This document shows positions 19,188-28,529 of a stretch of 64,000 nt of DNA, one piece after another. Source of the DNA: Prevotella jejuni (lineage in GTDB: Bacteria > Bacteroidota > Bacteroidia > Bacteroidales > Bacteroidaceae); NCBI RefSeq assembly GCF_900187995.1, contig NZ_FZNZ01000007.1, forward strand, positions 54,751 through 118,750, given 5' to 3'. The notes beneath the pieces are model-generated. The model was not told the origin of the DNA, ran no database searches, and was given only the letters and a program-made list of their open reading frames with translations. The position numbers were made by a program, and so were the translations under genes. The first letter of the stretch is position 1. Every line of letters starts with the position of its first letter.

Positions 19188-19429
19188 CAATATTTTAAGA
19201 ACGCTCTTAAATTTTATTATATTAACGCTTCAAGAGGCGTTACTTCCCTCATGATTATCATTCAAGAGCATGCGCTTGAATCTTACTGTTGGTTGAGTGG
19301 ACAATGTCGGTTGTTTACTTGTTTGAAATATATTTACAGTTAAACCGTGTAAAAGTCTTTCTTTGAGGGCTGAAAAGCTGGTTATGGATGTTGGTGTAAG
19401 TATCATGTATTCAAACATTTGCGAGGTGG

Positions 19430-19530
19430 TAATGAAGAAGACGCCTAATATGCTTCAAGAAGAGCGTTAGTAAGCTTCAAGAAGGGCGTCTTTTGCATGC
19501 TTGAAGGGTCTTGTCTGTAACGTTGTTGGG
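19430..19530. repeat. Repeat family A, copy 2, in mraZ-glsA gap
   Basis: The divergent gap 19188-19820 has no convincing gene. It contains ATGCTTCAAGAAGAGCG, AAGCTTCAAGAAGGGCGTCT and GCATGCTTGAAGGGTC followed by TTGTCTGTAACGTTG, matching the family A units at 2200, 51100 and 58050. A 62-codon minus-strand frame at 19230-19418 has no visible support. Confidence 0.65.
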
Positions 19531-19827
19531 CGTAGTCTACTTTTAAGAGGGTGAAATTTTATTACAAAACAGAGGGTTGTGACAATCTTTATCAAGGCTT
19601 CTCTCCGAAGAAAATTATCTATTTTAGGAAGCGTCGAAGTCGTTTTCTTGCTAATTTTATGCCTTTGTTTCGTTGTGTGTCAGTAAAGTGGGGGATATGA
19701 GAAAGCGTGGGGCATAATCGGGAACTTGACTTTTAAGGAGTGCTCCCAGCCGAGTTAATGACATGATTTTTTTATGTTTAAGCCTATATTTTTCGCAAAA
19801 AAAGCAGGCTATTCCAAATCGTTTCGT

Positions 19828-19835
19828 TATTTTTG
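19828..19835 (+). promoter_or_regulatory. -7 element for glsA (TATTTTTG)
   Basis: TATTTTTG fits TAnnTTTG and lies 26 bases before the glsA ATG. No clear -33 match was found. Confidence 0.45.
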
Positions 19836-19861
19836 CACTTTGTTAGGAGAGAATAGAGTAC

Positions 19862-20689
19862 ATGAGTGAAGAAATAGAGAAGACGATAGACATTGACAAG
19901 ATTCTAAGAGATAAGATGGGAGCGAAGGCTAAATTCGTTCCGTCTTTTGCTGTCAATTGGCTAAAACGTATCCTCCATGAAGACGAGGTGAACCAGTTTC
20001 TTTGGGAAAGTCGTGGCTTGACAGGTACGGAGTGGCTCACGGAATGTGTGCGTTATCTTGATATGACGCTACAAATCGAAGGGTTAGAAAATCTCCCAAA
20101 GAAGGACGATGGTAAGCTCTATACCTTTGTCTCAAATCATCCCCTTGGTGGGCAGGATGGTGTAGCACTCGGTTCTATTATCGGGAAACACTATGATGGA
20201 AAGTTCCGCTACTTGGTTAACGATTTATTACTCAATCTCCCTGGATTGAAATCAGTAAGTATTGGTATCAACAAGACGGGAAAACAGAGTCGTGATTTCC
20301 CTCGAATGGTTGAGGCTGGATTTCAAAGTGACAATCATATCTTGATGTTCCCGGCCGGACTGAATAGTCGTAAGATTAATGGAAAGATACATGATTTAGA
20401 GTGGAAGAAAACTTTTATCACGAAGAGTGTGGAGTATCAGCGTGATGTAGTCCCTATCTTCTTTGGTGGACGCAATTCAGATCGGTTCTATCGCATCGCT
20501 CATTTTAGTGATAAATACGTCAAGAAGGTGAATATTGCCATGCTCTTCCTTGTCGATGAAATGTATAGAAATGTTGGTAAGACATTCCGAGTAGCGATAG
20601 GGAAGCCTATCCCTTGGCAGACCTTCGATAAGAGTCGTACACCGATGGAATGGGCAAAATATGTCGAATACATGGTTTACGAGCTATAA
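19862..20689 (+). CDS. glsA: Glycine-lipid O-acyltransferase GlsA (PlsC-like)
   Basis: Lysophospholipid-acyltransferase-fold protein of 275 residues. From its partner gene I infer it adds the second, ester-linked fatty acid in glycine/serine lipid synthesis at the inner membrane, as GlsA does in Bacteroides thetaiotaomicron. The active-site motif is SNHPLGGQDG (91-100); note five residues between His and Asp, where classic PlsC has NHxxxxD. A second acyltransferase motif, LMFPAGLNSRK (~160-170), replaces the usual FPEG. No membrane segment is obvious. glsB follows 28 bases downstream, and the two stop codon/start spacing supports one operon. A generic acyltransferase role is certain; the glycine-lipid assignment is by synteny. 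Confidence 0.85.
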   Translation: MSEEIEKTIDIDKILRDKMGAKAKFVPSFAVNWLKRILHEDEVNQFLWESRGLTGTEWLTECVRYLDMTLQIEGLENLPKKDDGKLYTFVSNHPLGGQDGVALGSIIGKHYDGKFRYLVNDLLLNLPGLKSVSIGINKTGKQSRDFPRMVEAGFQSDNHILMFPAGLNSRKINGKIHDLEWKKTFITKSVEYQRDVVPIFFGGRNSDRFYRIAHFSDKYVKKVNIAMLFLVDEMYRNVGKTFRVAIGKPIPWQTFDKSRTPMEWAKYVEYMVYEL

Positions 20690-20768
20690 TCATTAGCTTC
20701 GATGGAGACAAGGTGAAGTGATTTACCACTCGATAAGATATAGAGAAAGAAAAGATTTATTAGAATAT

Positions 20769-21761
20769 ATGGAAGAAGAAATCATCCAACCCATCAGCAA
20801 GGAACTACTCAAGAGCGAGTTGACTCCTGACCGGATGCTTCGTACGACAAACAAGAGCCACAATGAGATTTATGTTGTGACTGCTAAAACAGCTCCTAAC
20901 GTGATGAAGGAGATTGGACGTTTGCGTGAGATAGCTTTCCGTTCAGCGGGTGGAGGAACGGGAAAATCGATGGATATCGATGAGTTCGACACGATGGAGA
21001 ATTGTTGTAGGCAGTTGATTGTTTGGAATCCTGAGGCCGAGGAGATTATCGGTGGGTATCGTTATATCTTTGGAAGCGAGTGGAAGATAGACCAGAACGG
21101 ACAACCAAAGGTAGCAACAAGTCACATGTTCCATTTCTCTGATAAGTTTATGAAGGAGTATGCTCCTTATACCGTTGAGCTTGGACGTTCGTTTGTCTCA
21201 TTGGATTACCAGAACGTTCGTAAGAACTCTAAGAGCATCTTTGCACTGGATAACCTCTGGGATGGGCTGGGAGCGTTAACGGTGTTGTACCCTGAATGTA
21301 AATACTTCTTCGGTAAGATGACGATGTATCCTTCGTATATTCGACGTGGAAGGGATATGATTCTTTATTTCTTGAAGAAATATTTTGATGATAAAGAAGA
21401 CCTTATAATACCGATAAAACCGCTGAAAATTGATACTCCAATGACGGAGTTGGATGCTCTCTTTCAAGGTGAGAATTTCAAAGAAGACTATAAGATTCTA
21501 AATCATGAGGTGCGTGAGTTGGGATATAATATCCCTCCTTTGGTAAATGCCTATATGAATCTTTCTCCTACCATGAAGCTTTTTGGCACTGCTATCAACT
21601 ATGGCTTTGGTGATGTAGAGGAGACTGGAATACTCATTGCCATTGATGAGATTTTCGAAGAGAAGCGTATTCGGCATATAGAAAGCTTTGTTGATGAGCA
21701 TCCAGAGGCTTTGAAGTTTACGAGCGGGGCTAATAATGTTATCTATAAAGAGAAGGAATAA
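20769..21761 (+). CDS. glsB: Glycine-lipid N-acyltransferase GlsB (GNAT, PF13444)
   Basis: GNAT-fold protein related to ornithine-lipid OlsB and 'hemolysin'-like acyltransferases. It would N-acylate glycine with a 3-hydroxy fatty acid to give the monoacyl lipid that GlsA then O-acylates. Motifs: LREIAFRSAGGGTGKSMDID (~56-75) and VELGRSFVSLDYQ (~135-147). The open frame extends back to 20718 (MIYHSI...), but the ATG at 20769 (MEEEIIQPISKELL) fits the family start better, giving 330 residues. A bidirectional terminator follows at 21791. Confidence 0.85.
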   Translation: MEEEIIQPISKELLKSELTPDRMLRTTNKSHNEIYVVTAKTAPNVMKEIGRLREIAFRSAGGGTGKSMDIDEFDTMENCCRQLIVWNPEAEEIIGGYRYIFGSEWKIDQNGQPKVATSHMFHFSDKFMKEYAPYTVELGRSFVSLDYQNVRKNSKSIFALDNLWDGLGALTVLYPECKYFFGKMTMYPSYIRRGRDMILYFLKKYFDDKEDLIIPIKPLKIDTPMTELDALFQGENFKEDYKILNHEVRELGYNIPPLVNAYMNLSPTMKLFGTAINYGFGDVEETGILIAIDEIFEEKRIRHIESFVDEHPEALKFTSGANNVIYKEKE

Positions 21762-21790
21762 GATTAAAGTAAGAATATATAGAAATAAAA

Positions 21791-21832
21791 GAAAGGCAGG
21801 TAATCCGTTGAATTTGGGATTACCTGCCTTTC
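21791..21832. terminator. Bidirectional terminator between glsB and glnN
   Basis: A perfect 16-bp stem, GAAAGGCAGGTAATCC (21791-21806) with GGATTACCTGCCTTTC (21817-21832), and a 10-base loop between two convergent genes. It is flanked by A-rich (left) and T-rich (right) DNA and can serve both directions. Confidence 0.85.
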
Positions 21833-21912
21833 TTCTGTTACTTTCTTCGCCCTTTACTGTGTCCAAGTAAAGATGCGAAGAAGGTGTTAATTGTCGATGA
21901 AATCGCTATCTT

Positions 21913-24102
21913 TTATCTGATAAAGAGTAGTTCACGATATTTTGGAAGTGTCCAAAGCTCGTCGCTGACCACTAACTCTAATTTGTCAATCTGATATCGG
22001 ATGGCTTCCATCTTTGGTGCGATAGTGTCATGATAAGCGATAGCTTTCTCACGTTGACTTTCTATCTTGTTAGCTTGTTTACGTGCGTTGACAAGTTCCT
22101 CCACGCCAGACTCGATGATAGTTGTGCGTTCAGCAATCTCGCGAATAATCTTTATATTTCGTTCGCTGAGCTGTTTACCCTCTACATCTCCGAAGATGTT
22201 GACCATATTCTGCACATTCTTAGCTAACTGACTCTGGTAGTGTGTGGCCACGGGGATGATATGGTTCATTGCCAAATCGCCCATTACACGTGCTTCAATT
22301 TGGATTTTCTTCGTGTAAGTCTCCCATTTCACTTCGTTACGAGCTTCTAACTCGTTACGCTTCATGACGTTCATAGACTCGAACATCTTGATAGAAGCGT
22401 CGTCAAGGTAGCGGTCGAAACACTTAGGACAGCTTGACTCACAATCGAGACCACGTCTGTGTGCTTCTTCTTTCCATGCGTCAGAATATCCGTTTCCATC
22501 GAAGTGGATAGGCTTGCAGGCCTTGATGTCCTCACGAACGATGTCAATGATAGCTGACGTCAAGTCTTCTCCCTTTTCTACCAAAGCATCTACTCGCTCG
22601 GAGAAGTTCTGTAAAGCCTCTGCAATAGCCGTGTTGAGTACGATCATGGCAGATGCACAGTTGGCTTCAGAACCAACGGCACGGAACTCAAAGCGGTTAC
22701 CAGTGAAGGCAAATGGAGAGGTCCTGTTACGGTCGGTGTTGTCGATGAGCAACTCTGGAATCTCTGGGATATCCATTTGCATACCAGTCTTTCCACTTAG
22801 GTTAAAGATGTTCTCCTTGTCAGCCTTCTCTATGTGGTCGAGGAGGTCGCTAATCTGTCGTCCGAGGAAAGAGGAGATGATGGCAGGTGGTGCTTCGTTT
22901 GCTCCAAGGCGGTGATCGTTGGTTGCACTCATCACAGAAGCCTTCAAGAGGCCATTGTGTTTGTAGACTGCCATGAGCGTCTCTACGATGAATACAACAA
23001 AGCGGAGGTTGTCTTTGTGGGTTTTCCCTGCTGCATGGAGGAGGATACCATTGTCGGTACTTAGGCTCCAGTTGTTATGTTTACCAGAACCATTGACTCC
23101 TGCAAATGGTTTCTCATGGAGGAGTACACGGAAGCTATGCTTATGTGCAACCTTCTTCATGAGTGACATCAAGAGCATGTTATGGTCTACGGCAAGGTTG
23201 CACTCCTCAAAGATAGGTGCTAACTCAAACTGACCAGGTGCAACCTCATTGTGGCGAGTCTTACAAGGGATACCTAATTCGAGTGCTTGTATCTCAAGGT
23301 CTTTCATGAAGGCTTGCACACGCTCAGGGATTGTTCCGAAGTAATGGTCGTCCATCTGTTGGTTCTTTGCAGAGTCATGACCCATCAGTGTGCGACCTGT
23401 AAGCATAAGGTCAGGACGAGCAAAGTAGAGGTCCTCGTCTACAAGGAAGTATTCTTGTTCCCACCCAAGATTTGTGTGAACTTGTTTTACGTCTTGATAA
23501 AAGTATTGGCAAACTTTGGTTGCTGTCACATTTACAGCATGGAGTGATTTTAATAATGGTGCTTTGTAATCAAGTGATTCCCCAGTATAAGATATAAATA
23601 TTGTCGGGATACATAGTGTGTCTTCGATGATAAATACCGGACTCGTAGGGTCCCAAGCTGAATAGCCTCGTGCTTCAAAGGTGTTGCGGATACCTCCGTT
23701 AGGGAAAGAACTGGCATCAGGCTCCTGTTGAACAAGTAGTTTTCCTGAGAACTCCTCCATCATACCGCCTTTTCCGTCATGTTCAATGAAAGCATCATGT
23801 TTCTCTGCAGTACCTTCTGTTAGGGGTTGGAACCAGTGTGTGTAGTGTGTTGCTCCGTGTTCTTCGGCCCATTTCTTCATTCCCTGTGCTACAGCGTTAG
23901 CGATAGAACGGTCTAATCGTGTCCCATTATCAATGACATCTATGAGCTTATAATAAATGTCAACGGGTAGATACTTGTACATTTTTGCACGATTGAAGAC
24001 GTATTTACCATAGAAATCTTCTGGACGTTCTTTCGGTGTCTTAATCTCTAAGGGGCGTTTCTTGAATGCTTCTTCGATAGCTCCAAATCTTAAATTTGCC
24101 AT
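21913..24102 (-). CDS. glnN: Glutamine synthetase type III (GlnN)
   Basis: Forms glutamine from glutamate and ammonium with ATP in the cytoplasm. 729 residues, the length typical of the type III (dodecameric) enzyme of Bacteroidota, against ~450 for type I. Visible catalytic-domain motifs include WEQEYFLVD (~210), ARHNEVAPGQFELAPIFEE-like sequence (here TRHNEVAPGQFELAP, ~291) and GVNGSGKHNNWSLS (~336-349), plus NRTSPFAFTGNRFEFRAVGS (~460). The start and end are intact. It stands alone with its own promoter at 24134-24165; whether nitrogen regulates it cannot be read from the sequence. Confidence 0.97.
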   Translation of the reverse strand: MANLRFGAIEEAFKKRPLEIKTPKERPEDFYGKYVFNRAKMYKYLPVDIYYKLIDVIDNGTRLDRSIANAVAQGMKKWAEEHGATHYTHWFQPLTEGTAEKHDAFIEHDGKGGMMEEFSGKLLVQQEPDASSFPNGGIRNTFEARGYSAWDPTSPVFIIEDTLCIPTIFISYTGESLDYKAPLLKSLHAVNVTATKVCQYFYQDVKQVHTNLGWEQEYFLVDEDLYFARPDLMLTGRTLMGHDSAKNQQMDDHYFGTIPERVQAFMKDLEIQALELGIPCKTRHNEVAPGQFELAPIFEECNLAVDHNMLLMSLMKKVAHKHSFRVLLHEKPFAGVNGSGKHNNWSLSTDNGILLHAAGKTHKDNLRFVVFIVETLMAVYKHNGLLKASVMSATNDHRLGANEAPPAIISSFLGRQISDLLDHIEKADKENIFNLSGKTGMQMDIPEIPELLIDNTDRNRTSPFAFTGNRFEFRAVGSEANCASAMIVLNTAIAEALQNFSERVDALVEKGEDLTSAIIDIVREDIKACKPIHFDGNGYSDAWKEEAHRRGLDCESSCPKCFDRYLDDASIKMFESMNVMKRNELEARNEVKWETYTKKIQIEARVMGDLAMNHIIPVATHYQSQLAKNVQNMVNIFGDVEGKQLSERNIKIIREIAERTTIIESGVEELVNARKQANKIESQREKAIAYHDTIAPKMEAIRYQIDKLELVVSDELWTLPKYRELLFIR

Positions 24103-24133
24103 ATTCTTTGTCTTAAAATGAAACTTGTCAGTG

Positions 24134-24165
24134 CAAAATTAACTATTTTCGAGTTATCCTGCAAA
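24134..24165 (-). promoter_or_regulatory. glnN promoter (-7 TAATTTTG, -33 TTTG)
   Basis: Minus strand TTTG (24165-24162), a 20-base spacer, then TAATTTTG (24141-24134). This is a good Bacteroidota promoter 32 bases before the glnN ATG. Confidence 0.65.
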
Positions 24166-24511
24166 GTATTTAAGAATATTATTATTTGTGTGTTAAATCC
24201 TATATTTCAACGCTTAAATTGTTTGTTAAGAATTATGTTATCTGGTTACGATATATAGTAATAGGGTGCTTAATGCTGTCTACGTTCCTATTTAATAATC
24301 TGAATGAGCCGTTGGAAAATACTACGTTACGATGACGATGCGGATGAAGGGAGTGAGAGCAACATGAAGAAAGCGGTATTCTCTATTTATGTCTGATAGG
24401 GAGTAGGGGATTAATAACTAACGGCTCGCATGCTATCGTCTATAAATGTTGATACCATGGTGGGTCAGTAAGATGAAAGTTAGATATAGGATAGGTGTAA
24501 CCTTCGGATAC

Positions 24512-24705
24512 AAAAAAAGTGCATATCTGCTCACGCAGACATACACTCAGCCACTTAACTAAATAACTCAAAAAATTATTTGACTCAAAAAAATCATTAG
24601 GCTATCTTCTCACGAGGACTGTCCTAACTACTTTAATTTGACTATTAACTTACTAATAACTATTTAAACGTAATTTGATTGCTACTCAAGAAATATCTTT
24701 AATTG
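24512..24705 (-). ncRNA. Candidate small RNA, ~190 nt, own promoter and terminator
   Basis: The 765-base gap between glnN and the AraC gene contains a complete minus-strand transcription unit without a credible ORF. The promoter is TTTG (24741-24738), 18-base spacer, TACCTTTG (24719-24712). The terminator is a 12-bp stem, GTGTATGTCTGC / GCAGATATGCAC with G-U pairs and loop GTGA (plus 24519-24546), followed by seven T. The predicted RNA is about 190-195 nt. It contains two near-repeats of TTTTTTGAGTYA and a GGACAGTCC palindrome. Its size would suit 6S RNA, but I cannot show that fold; it may be an unnamed sRNA. The rest of the gap (24166-24510) shows nothing else. Confidence 0.55.
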
Positions 24706-24711
24706 ACTTCG

Positions 24712-24741
24712 CAAAGGTAGTTATTTTTTTGGAATAACAAA
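24712..24741 (-). promoter_or_regulatory. Promoter of the small RNA
   Basis: Near-perfect Bacteroidota promoter: -33 TTTG, 18-base spacer, -7 TACCTTTG. It lies downstream of the AraC stop codon and so does not serve that gene. Confidence 0.7.
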
Positions 24742-24867
24742 GGACATGCAAACGATTTATATTTGTTATAAGCCTATTTTTTTATTATAACTATAGTTTT
24801 TACTGTAATTATCCTCTATTTTCGGCCTTTTCATCGATAAATGTTGCCCTTTGAGAAGTATGTCTTG

Positions 24868-25968
24868 TTATTGGCCTTTTTCCCCAGAAAGTTTCTTTCT
24901 ATAAACTGTCGGAGCCACTCCGAACCGCTTTTTGAAGGCTTTACTCATTGCAGCGAGGTCGCTATAGCCACATTCGTAGGCTATCTCGGAGATGTTTTTG
25001 TTGTTGTCTTTAAGTAATTCGCGGCACTGAAGCATACGGCATTCACTCTGCCATGAGAGGAAGGTTTTACCTGCAAACTCATATATATAATAGGAGAGGG
25101 CCATGGTAGGAATACCTATGGAAGCTGCTGTCTTCTCCATCGTGAGCTCGGTGTTGGATAATGGGAACGGCTCTTGGTCTAACCATTGGTCAATCTTCTC
25201 TTTGATTGTTTTACCCCGGTTATAGCTGTGAGACTCTAATTTCTTGATGTGCTTATGTAGGTTCACATAGAATCGAGTGATGGCTATGACGGTGAAGATA
25301 ATCCCTATCTTTAAGATAGCATGGAATGTTATTGTAGGGATAAATTGTCCTATGGTTATAGTAACTAAGAGGATTCCCGTCCCTAAATACAGTGTGTTGC
25401 GTCGGGCAACACCTCTAATATCGCCTTTATCCTCTATGATCTGTTGCTTGTATTTTATCTGTTGAAGTAGGATTTCAACTATCATTAATATCATACACAA
25501 GATGATACCAGCCACAAAAGCAATTCGCATATATGCCTCCATCGGTATTGCTTGGTTGAGGGCTTGCACCACTTGGTCATAGTTCTGGAAATGATAGATA
25601 TGACCATTCGCCGCATATATCATCTGAGGAATCAGAAGAGACAAGGGCAGAAGGTTATAGAACAATAAGGCATACTTGTTTGCATAGATCTTACCATTAC
25701 TGAATGTCGTACAAGTAATGAGGAAGGATTCCCAAAGAAGATACAAGGAAAGGATTGATGGAACGCATAGTATCTCCGTTTCATCGTTTCTGCTTCTAAA
25801 GAAATGGCAGCATAGATATAACAATAACAGGCAGTAGTCTGCTATAATTACTCTACGTTTGAAGGTGAGTGGACCGCTTGGCGACCTCCAATACATTAAT
25901 GTAATGATGATAAAGCATATAGCTGTCGCAGCGATAGCCACTAATGATGTTGCATAACTTAAAATCAT
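24868..25968 (-). CDS. Membrane-anchored AraC-family transcriptional regulator
   Basis: 366 residues. The N-terminal ~235 residues hold six or seven hydrophobic segments (for example LVAIAATAICFIIITLMYW at 9-27 and ITFHAILKIGIIFTVIAIT near 215). A C-terminal AraC-type DNA-binding domain covers ~265-355, with two helix-turn-helix units; the second contains ISEIAYECGYSDLAAMSKAFKKRFG (split: ISEIAYECGYSD, then LAAMSKAFKKRFG), the usual signature. This layout is common in Bacteroidota and suggests a membrane sensor that acts on DNA directly. The inducer and targets are unknown; the nearest units are the small RNA and glnN downstream. A -7 element lies at 25994-26001. Confidence 0.9.
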   Translation of the reverse strand: MILSYATSLVAIAATAICFIIITLMYWRSPSGPLTFKRRVIIADYCLLLLYLCCHFFRSRNDETEILCVPSILSLYLLWESFLITCTTFSNGKIYANKYALLFYNLLPLSLLIPQMIYAANGHIYHFQNYDQVVQALNQAIPMEAYMRIAFVAGIILCMILMIVEILLQQIKYKQQIIEDKGDIRGVARRNTLYLGTGILLVTITIGQFIPTITFHAILKIGIIFTVIAITRFYVNLHKHIKKLESHSYNRGKTIKEKIDQWLDQEPFPLSNTELTMEKTAASIGIPTMALSYYIYEFAGKTFLSWQSECRMLQCRELLKDNNKNISEIAYECGYSDLAAMSKAFKKRFGVAPTVYRKKLSGEKGQ

Positions 25969-25993
25969 GATATGTCTGTGTTGTTGTCTAATA

Positions 25994-26001
25994 CAAAGAT
26001 A
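25994..26001 (-). promoter_or_regulatory. -7 element for the AraC gene (TATCTTTG)
   Basis: TATCTTTG on the minus strand, 25 bases before the ATG. It matches the -7 consensus exactly. Confidence 0.5.
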
Positions 26002-26173
26002 ATAAATTTATCTCGTAATCTTTGTTTCTTAGTCTTCTTTTTGGAAAGATTAAGGAGATAACATATCTTCTGTTATCAGACAACTTCGTTTGTAAGGTTG
26101 ATAAAGCCCCTGAGGGGAGGTGATATTGTCAATACTAATAGGTGAGCACTATGCTCGAGAACGATAGGCCCTC

Positions 26174-28330
26174 TCAGGGGACGGTTGTTTTGATGACTAA
26201 GTTTATATCGTTGTAGGTGATGTCCGAAGGGCATTGTTCTTTAATCGGTTTGATGCCGTTCTCTCTTCCTACTGCTTTTGCGATACGTTTGATGATATTA
26301 ATTTTCTTTTCCTCTATGACATCTTCAAGTTTTATATCTCCATTGTTGATGTAAGGAATGAGGTGTCCTTGAATGGTTCCTTCGGTTAGCCCACGTTCCT
26401 TAGCAATCTCTTCGATGCTTTTACCTGCTTTATAGAGGATGTAAGACTGCTCGTATGTGCTAATCTTGTTAGCCGCTGGGCTGTCTTTTGTTTCTCTTCT
26501 CTTTCTTCTTTTTCTCTCGGTTTCATCGCCAATACTGTTGAGAATAGCCTCTTGCTTCCTTGTCAGATAGTTTGTTATGGTGAAGTCTTCTTCCATCATA
26601 CTCTCTAATAGGTCCTGCTTGGCGTCGTATGTCTGTTTAAGTTCCGTGTAAGTACTATCAAAGCGTTTAGCCCCAACCTTATTATTCGTTTCTACCTCTT
26701 TCGTTAATGGTATGGTCTTGCTGAATATCTCCGTCAATTCACTATGGAAATAGAGAGCTCCCTTCTTTATTCTCTCCTTGAAATCTTCTCTCTGAAGCTG
26801 CTCGGTAGTCATAGACTTGATAGTTTTCTCCCATTTCATCGATACTCCGATGACTCTGTTCTCTAAGTCAGACAACGCCATCTTGTGGAGTGCATTTATC
26901 TTAGTGTACTTGAAGAAGAACTCTGTAAGGACTCTGAAGAGGGCGGCCTCATATACTTTAAGGTCGTTGAAATTAAACATCTCAATGAGTAGCTGGCGAT
27001 AATATTCCTCTTTGAGCGTTGGTAATACGGAGATACTCTTCTGTGCCTCTTCTGTTTGATGAGAGATATAATCGCTCACTCTACTATCGTTAATGATAGC
27101 CGTATTGCCGATAGGAGAGGCTAAGACTAAACCTTCTAACGACTTACAACGACTCAGTGCGACATAGACCTGTCCCGACGCAAAGGATGCCTGTGCGTCT
27201 ATGATAGCATGTTCAAAGGTTAATCCCTGACTTTTATGTATGGTTATGGCCCATGCCAAGCGGAGTGGATACTGTTTGAACGTTCCTTGCACCTCAGCTT
27301 CTATCTGTTTTGTCTTTTCATTCAAGGTGTATTTGGTGTTCTCCCAGGTTTCTGCTTCAACATCAAAGGGCTCTTCATCGCCAGGACAAAGAACGCTGAT
27401 TTTCTCATTGTCTACGTAGGTGACGTGTCCAATGCGGCCGTTATAGAACCTTCCAATGTTATCATTACGGATAAACATCACCTGTGCCCCAACCTTTAAT
27501 GTTAGGTTGAAATCTGTTGGATAGTTGTATTCTGGAAAGTTTCCCTCTGTCTCTGCACTGAAGGTATAGGCCCTTGTCGGAAGATTTCTTAATTGGTCTT
27601 CGTTATAGCTTTCGGCCATCCTGTTGTGTGTCGTCAGTCGGATATAGTCACTCCCCTGCTTCGGTTGGAAAGTGGGGTCGTAACGTTGGTTGAGTCTTTG
27701 GAGGTCGCTCTCCGATACGTTACCCTCCCTTATATTATTAAGTAAGGTGATAAAGGTCTCGTCTTGCTGTCGATAAACATGGGTAAGTTCAATCGTAACG
27801 TAGTTAATACTACGCAAAGCTTTTGAACCGAAGAAATAAGGAGTATCGTAGTAACGTTGTAGTAATTCTTCCTCTGTGGGTGTCACGACAGGAGTGAGTT
27901 GTTGTAGGTCGCCTATCATGAGGAGCTGCACACCCCCAAAAGGTTTGTTGGGTTCACGAAAACGGCGCAGCACAGAGTCGATGGCATCGAGTACGTCGGC
28001 CCTTACCATACTTATTTCGTCTATGATAAGTAGGTCGAGTGTACGCATAATCTTACGTTTCTCTTTGCTATAATCAAATCGATTCTTAATGTTCGCATTA
28101 GGAACAAAAGGCGAGAGGGGGAGTTGGAAGAAGGAATGGATGGTCATGCCGCCAGCATTCATTGCTGCCACACCAGTGGGGGCAACGATGACGTTTCGTT
28201 TGTTGCTGTGTTCTTTAAGTGCGCGAAGGAATGTGGTTTTGCCCGTACCAGCCTTTCCCGTTAGGAAAATACTAATTCCGGTGTGTTCTACAAAGTCCCA
28301 TGCATTGCGTAATTCTTGGTTTTTCTCCAT
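26174..28330 (-). CDS. PIF1-like superfamily 1 helicase with C-terminal HTH domain
   Basis: 718 residues. ATP-dependent DNA helicase of the PIF1/RecD-like group, presumably acting on recombination or stalled-fork structures. Walker A GKAGTGKTT (25-33), Walker B LLIIDEISMV (~100-109), QLLMIGDLQQL (~135), and the C-terminal helicase motifs AWAITIHKSQGLTFEHAIID (~350-369) and VYVALSRCKSLEGL (~380). A middle region of unknown role follows. Residues ~600-715 contain YILYKAGKSIEEIAKERGLT, which fits the helix-turn-helix (HTH_40) module seen in Bacteroidota homologues. It is a single gene with promoter at 28360-28367. Confidence 0.9.
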   Translation of the reverse strand: MEKNQELRNAWDFVEHTGISIFLTGKAGTGKTTFLRALKEHSNKRNVIVAPTGVAAMNAGGMTIHSFFQLPLSPFVPNANIKNRFDYSKEKRKIMRTLDLLIIDEISMVRADVLDAIDSVLRRFREPNKPFGGVQLLMIGDLQQLTPVVTPTEEELLQRYYDTPYFFGSKALRSINYVTIELTHVYRQQDETFITLLNNIREGNVSESDLQRLNQRYDPTFQPKQGSDYIRLTTHNRMAESYNEDQLRNLPTRAYTFSAETEGNFPEYNYPTDFNLTLKVGAQVMFIRNDNIGRFYNGRIGHVTYVDNEKISVLCPGDEEPFDVEAETWENTKYTLNEKTKQIEAEVQGTFKQYPLRLAWAITIHKSQGLTFEHAIIDAQASFASGQVYVALSRCKSLEGLVLASPIGNTAIINDSRVSDYISHQTEEAQKSISVLPTLKEEYYRQLLIEMFNFNDLKVYEAALFRVLTEFFFKYTKINALHKMALSDLENRVIGVSMKWEKTIKSMTTEQLQREDFKERIKKGALYFHSELTEIFSKTIPLTKEVETNNKVGAKRFDSTYTELKQTYDAKQDLLESMMEEDFTITNYLTRKQEAILNSIGDETERKRRKRRETKDSPAANKISTYEQSYILYKAGKSIEEIAKERGLTEGTIQGHLIPYINNGDIKLEDVIEEKKINIIKRIAKAVGRENGIKPIKEQCPSDITYNDINLVIKTTVP

Positions 28331-28359
28331 TCTCTTGTGCCTTTTTTGTTTGCGGCAGG

Positions 28360-28387
28360 CAAAGTTAGTTTAAATATTTGAGAAAAG
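28360..28387 (-). promoter_or_regulatory. Helicase promoter (-7 TAACTTTG)
   Basis: Minus strand TAACTTTG (28367-28360), with a TTG about 20 bases upstream. The ATG follows ~30 bases later. Confidence 0.6.
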
Positions 28388-28494
28388 CAAGTGTTGCCAC
28401 TTTGATTTATGTCAATCGGCTTGATACAGCATAATAAAAGGCCAAAAAGGCAACGTTCTTCTGCGTATCTTTTGTTGGATAGTATTTTTCTCTC

Positions 28495-28502
28495 TAACTT
28501 TG
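28495..28502 (+). promoter_or_regulatory. -7 element of the small-peptide gene (TAACTTTG)
   Basis: TAACTTTG, with TTTG 20 bases upstream (28471-28474). It drives the short ORF at 28530. Confidence 0.65.
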
Positions 28503-28529
28503 CACTCGTAATTAAAAGGATAATATATT

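Noticed and set aside
19230..19418. 62-codon minus-strand frame in the mraZ-glsA gap
   Set aside because: No promoter, low-complexity Thr/Ser content and no recognisable motif.
20718..20768. Upstream start of glsB (MIYHSIRYRERKDLLEY)
   Set aside because: The family start resembles MEEEIIQPISKELL at 20769; the extra 17 residues look untranslated.
26090..26180. Possible terminator CCCCTGAGGGG near the helicase stop
   Set aside because: The palindrome is short and has no T-run on the minus strand; too weak to list.
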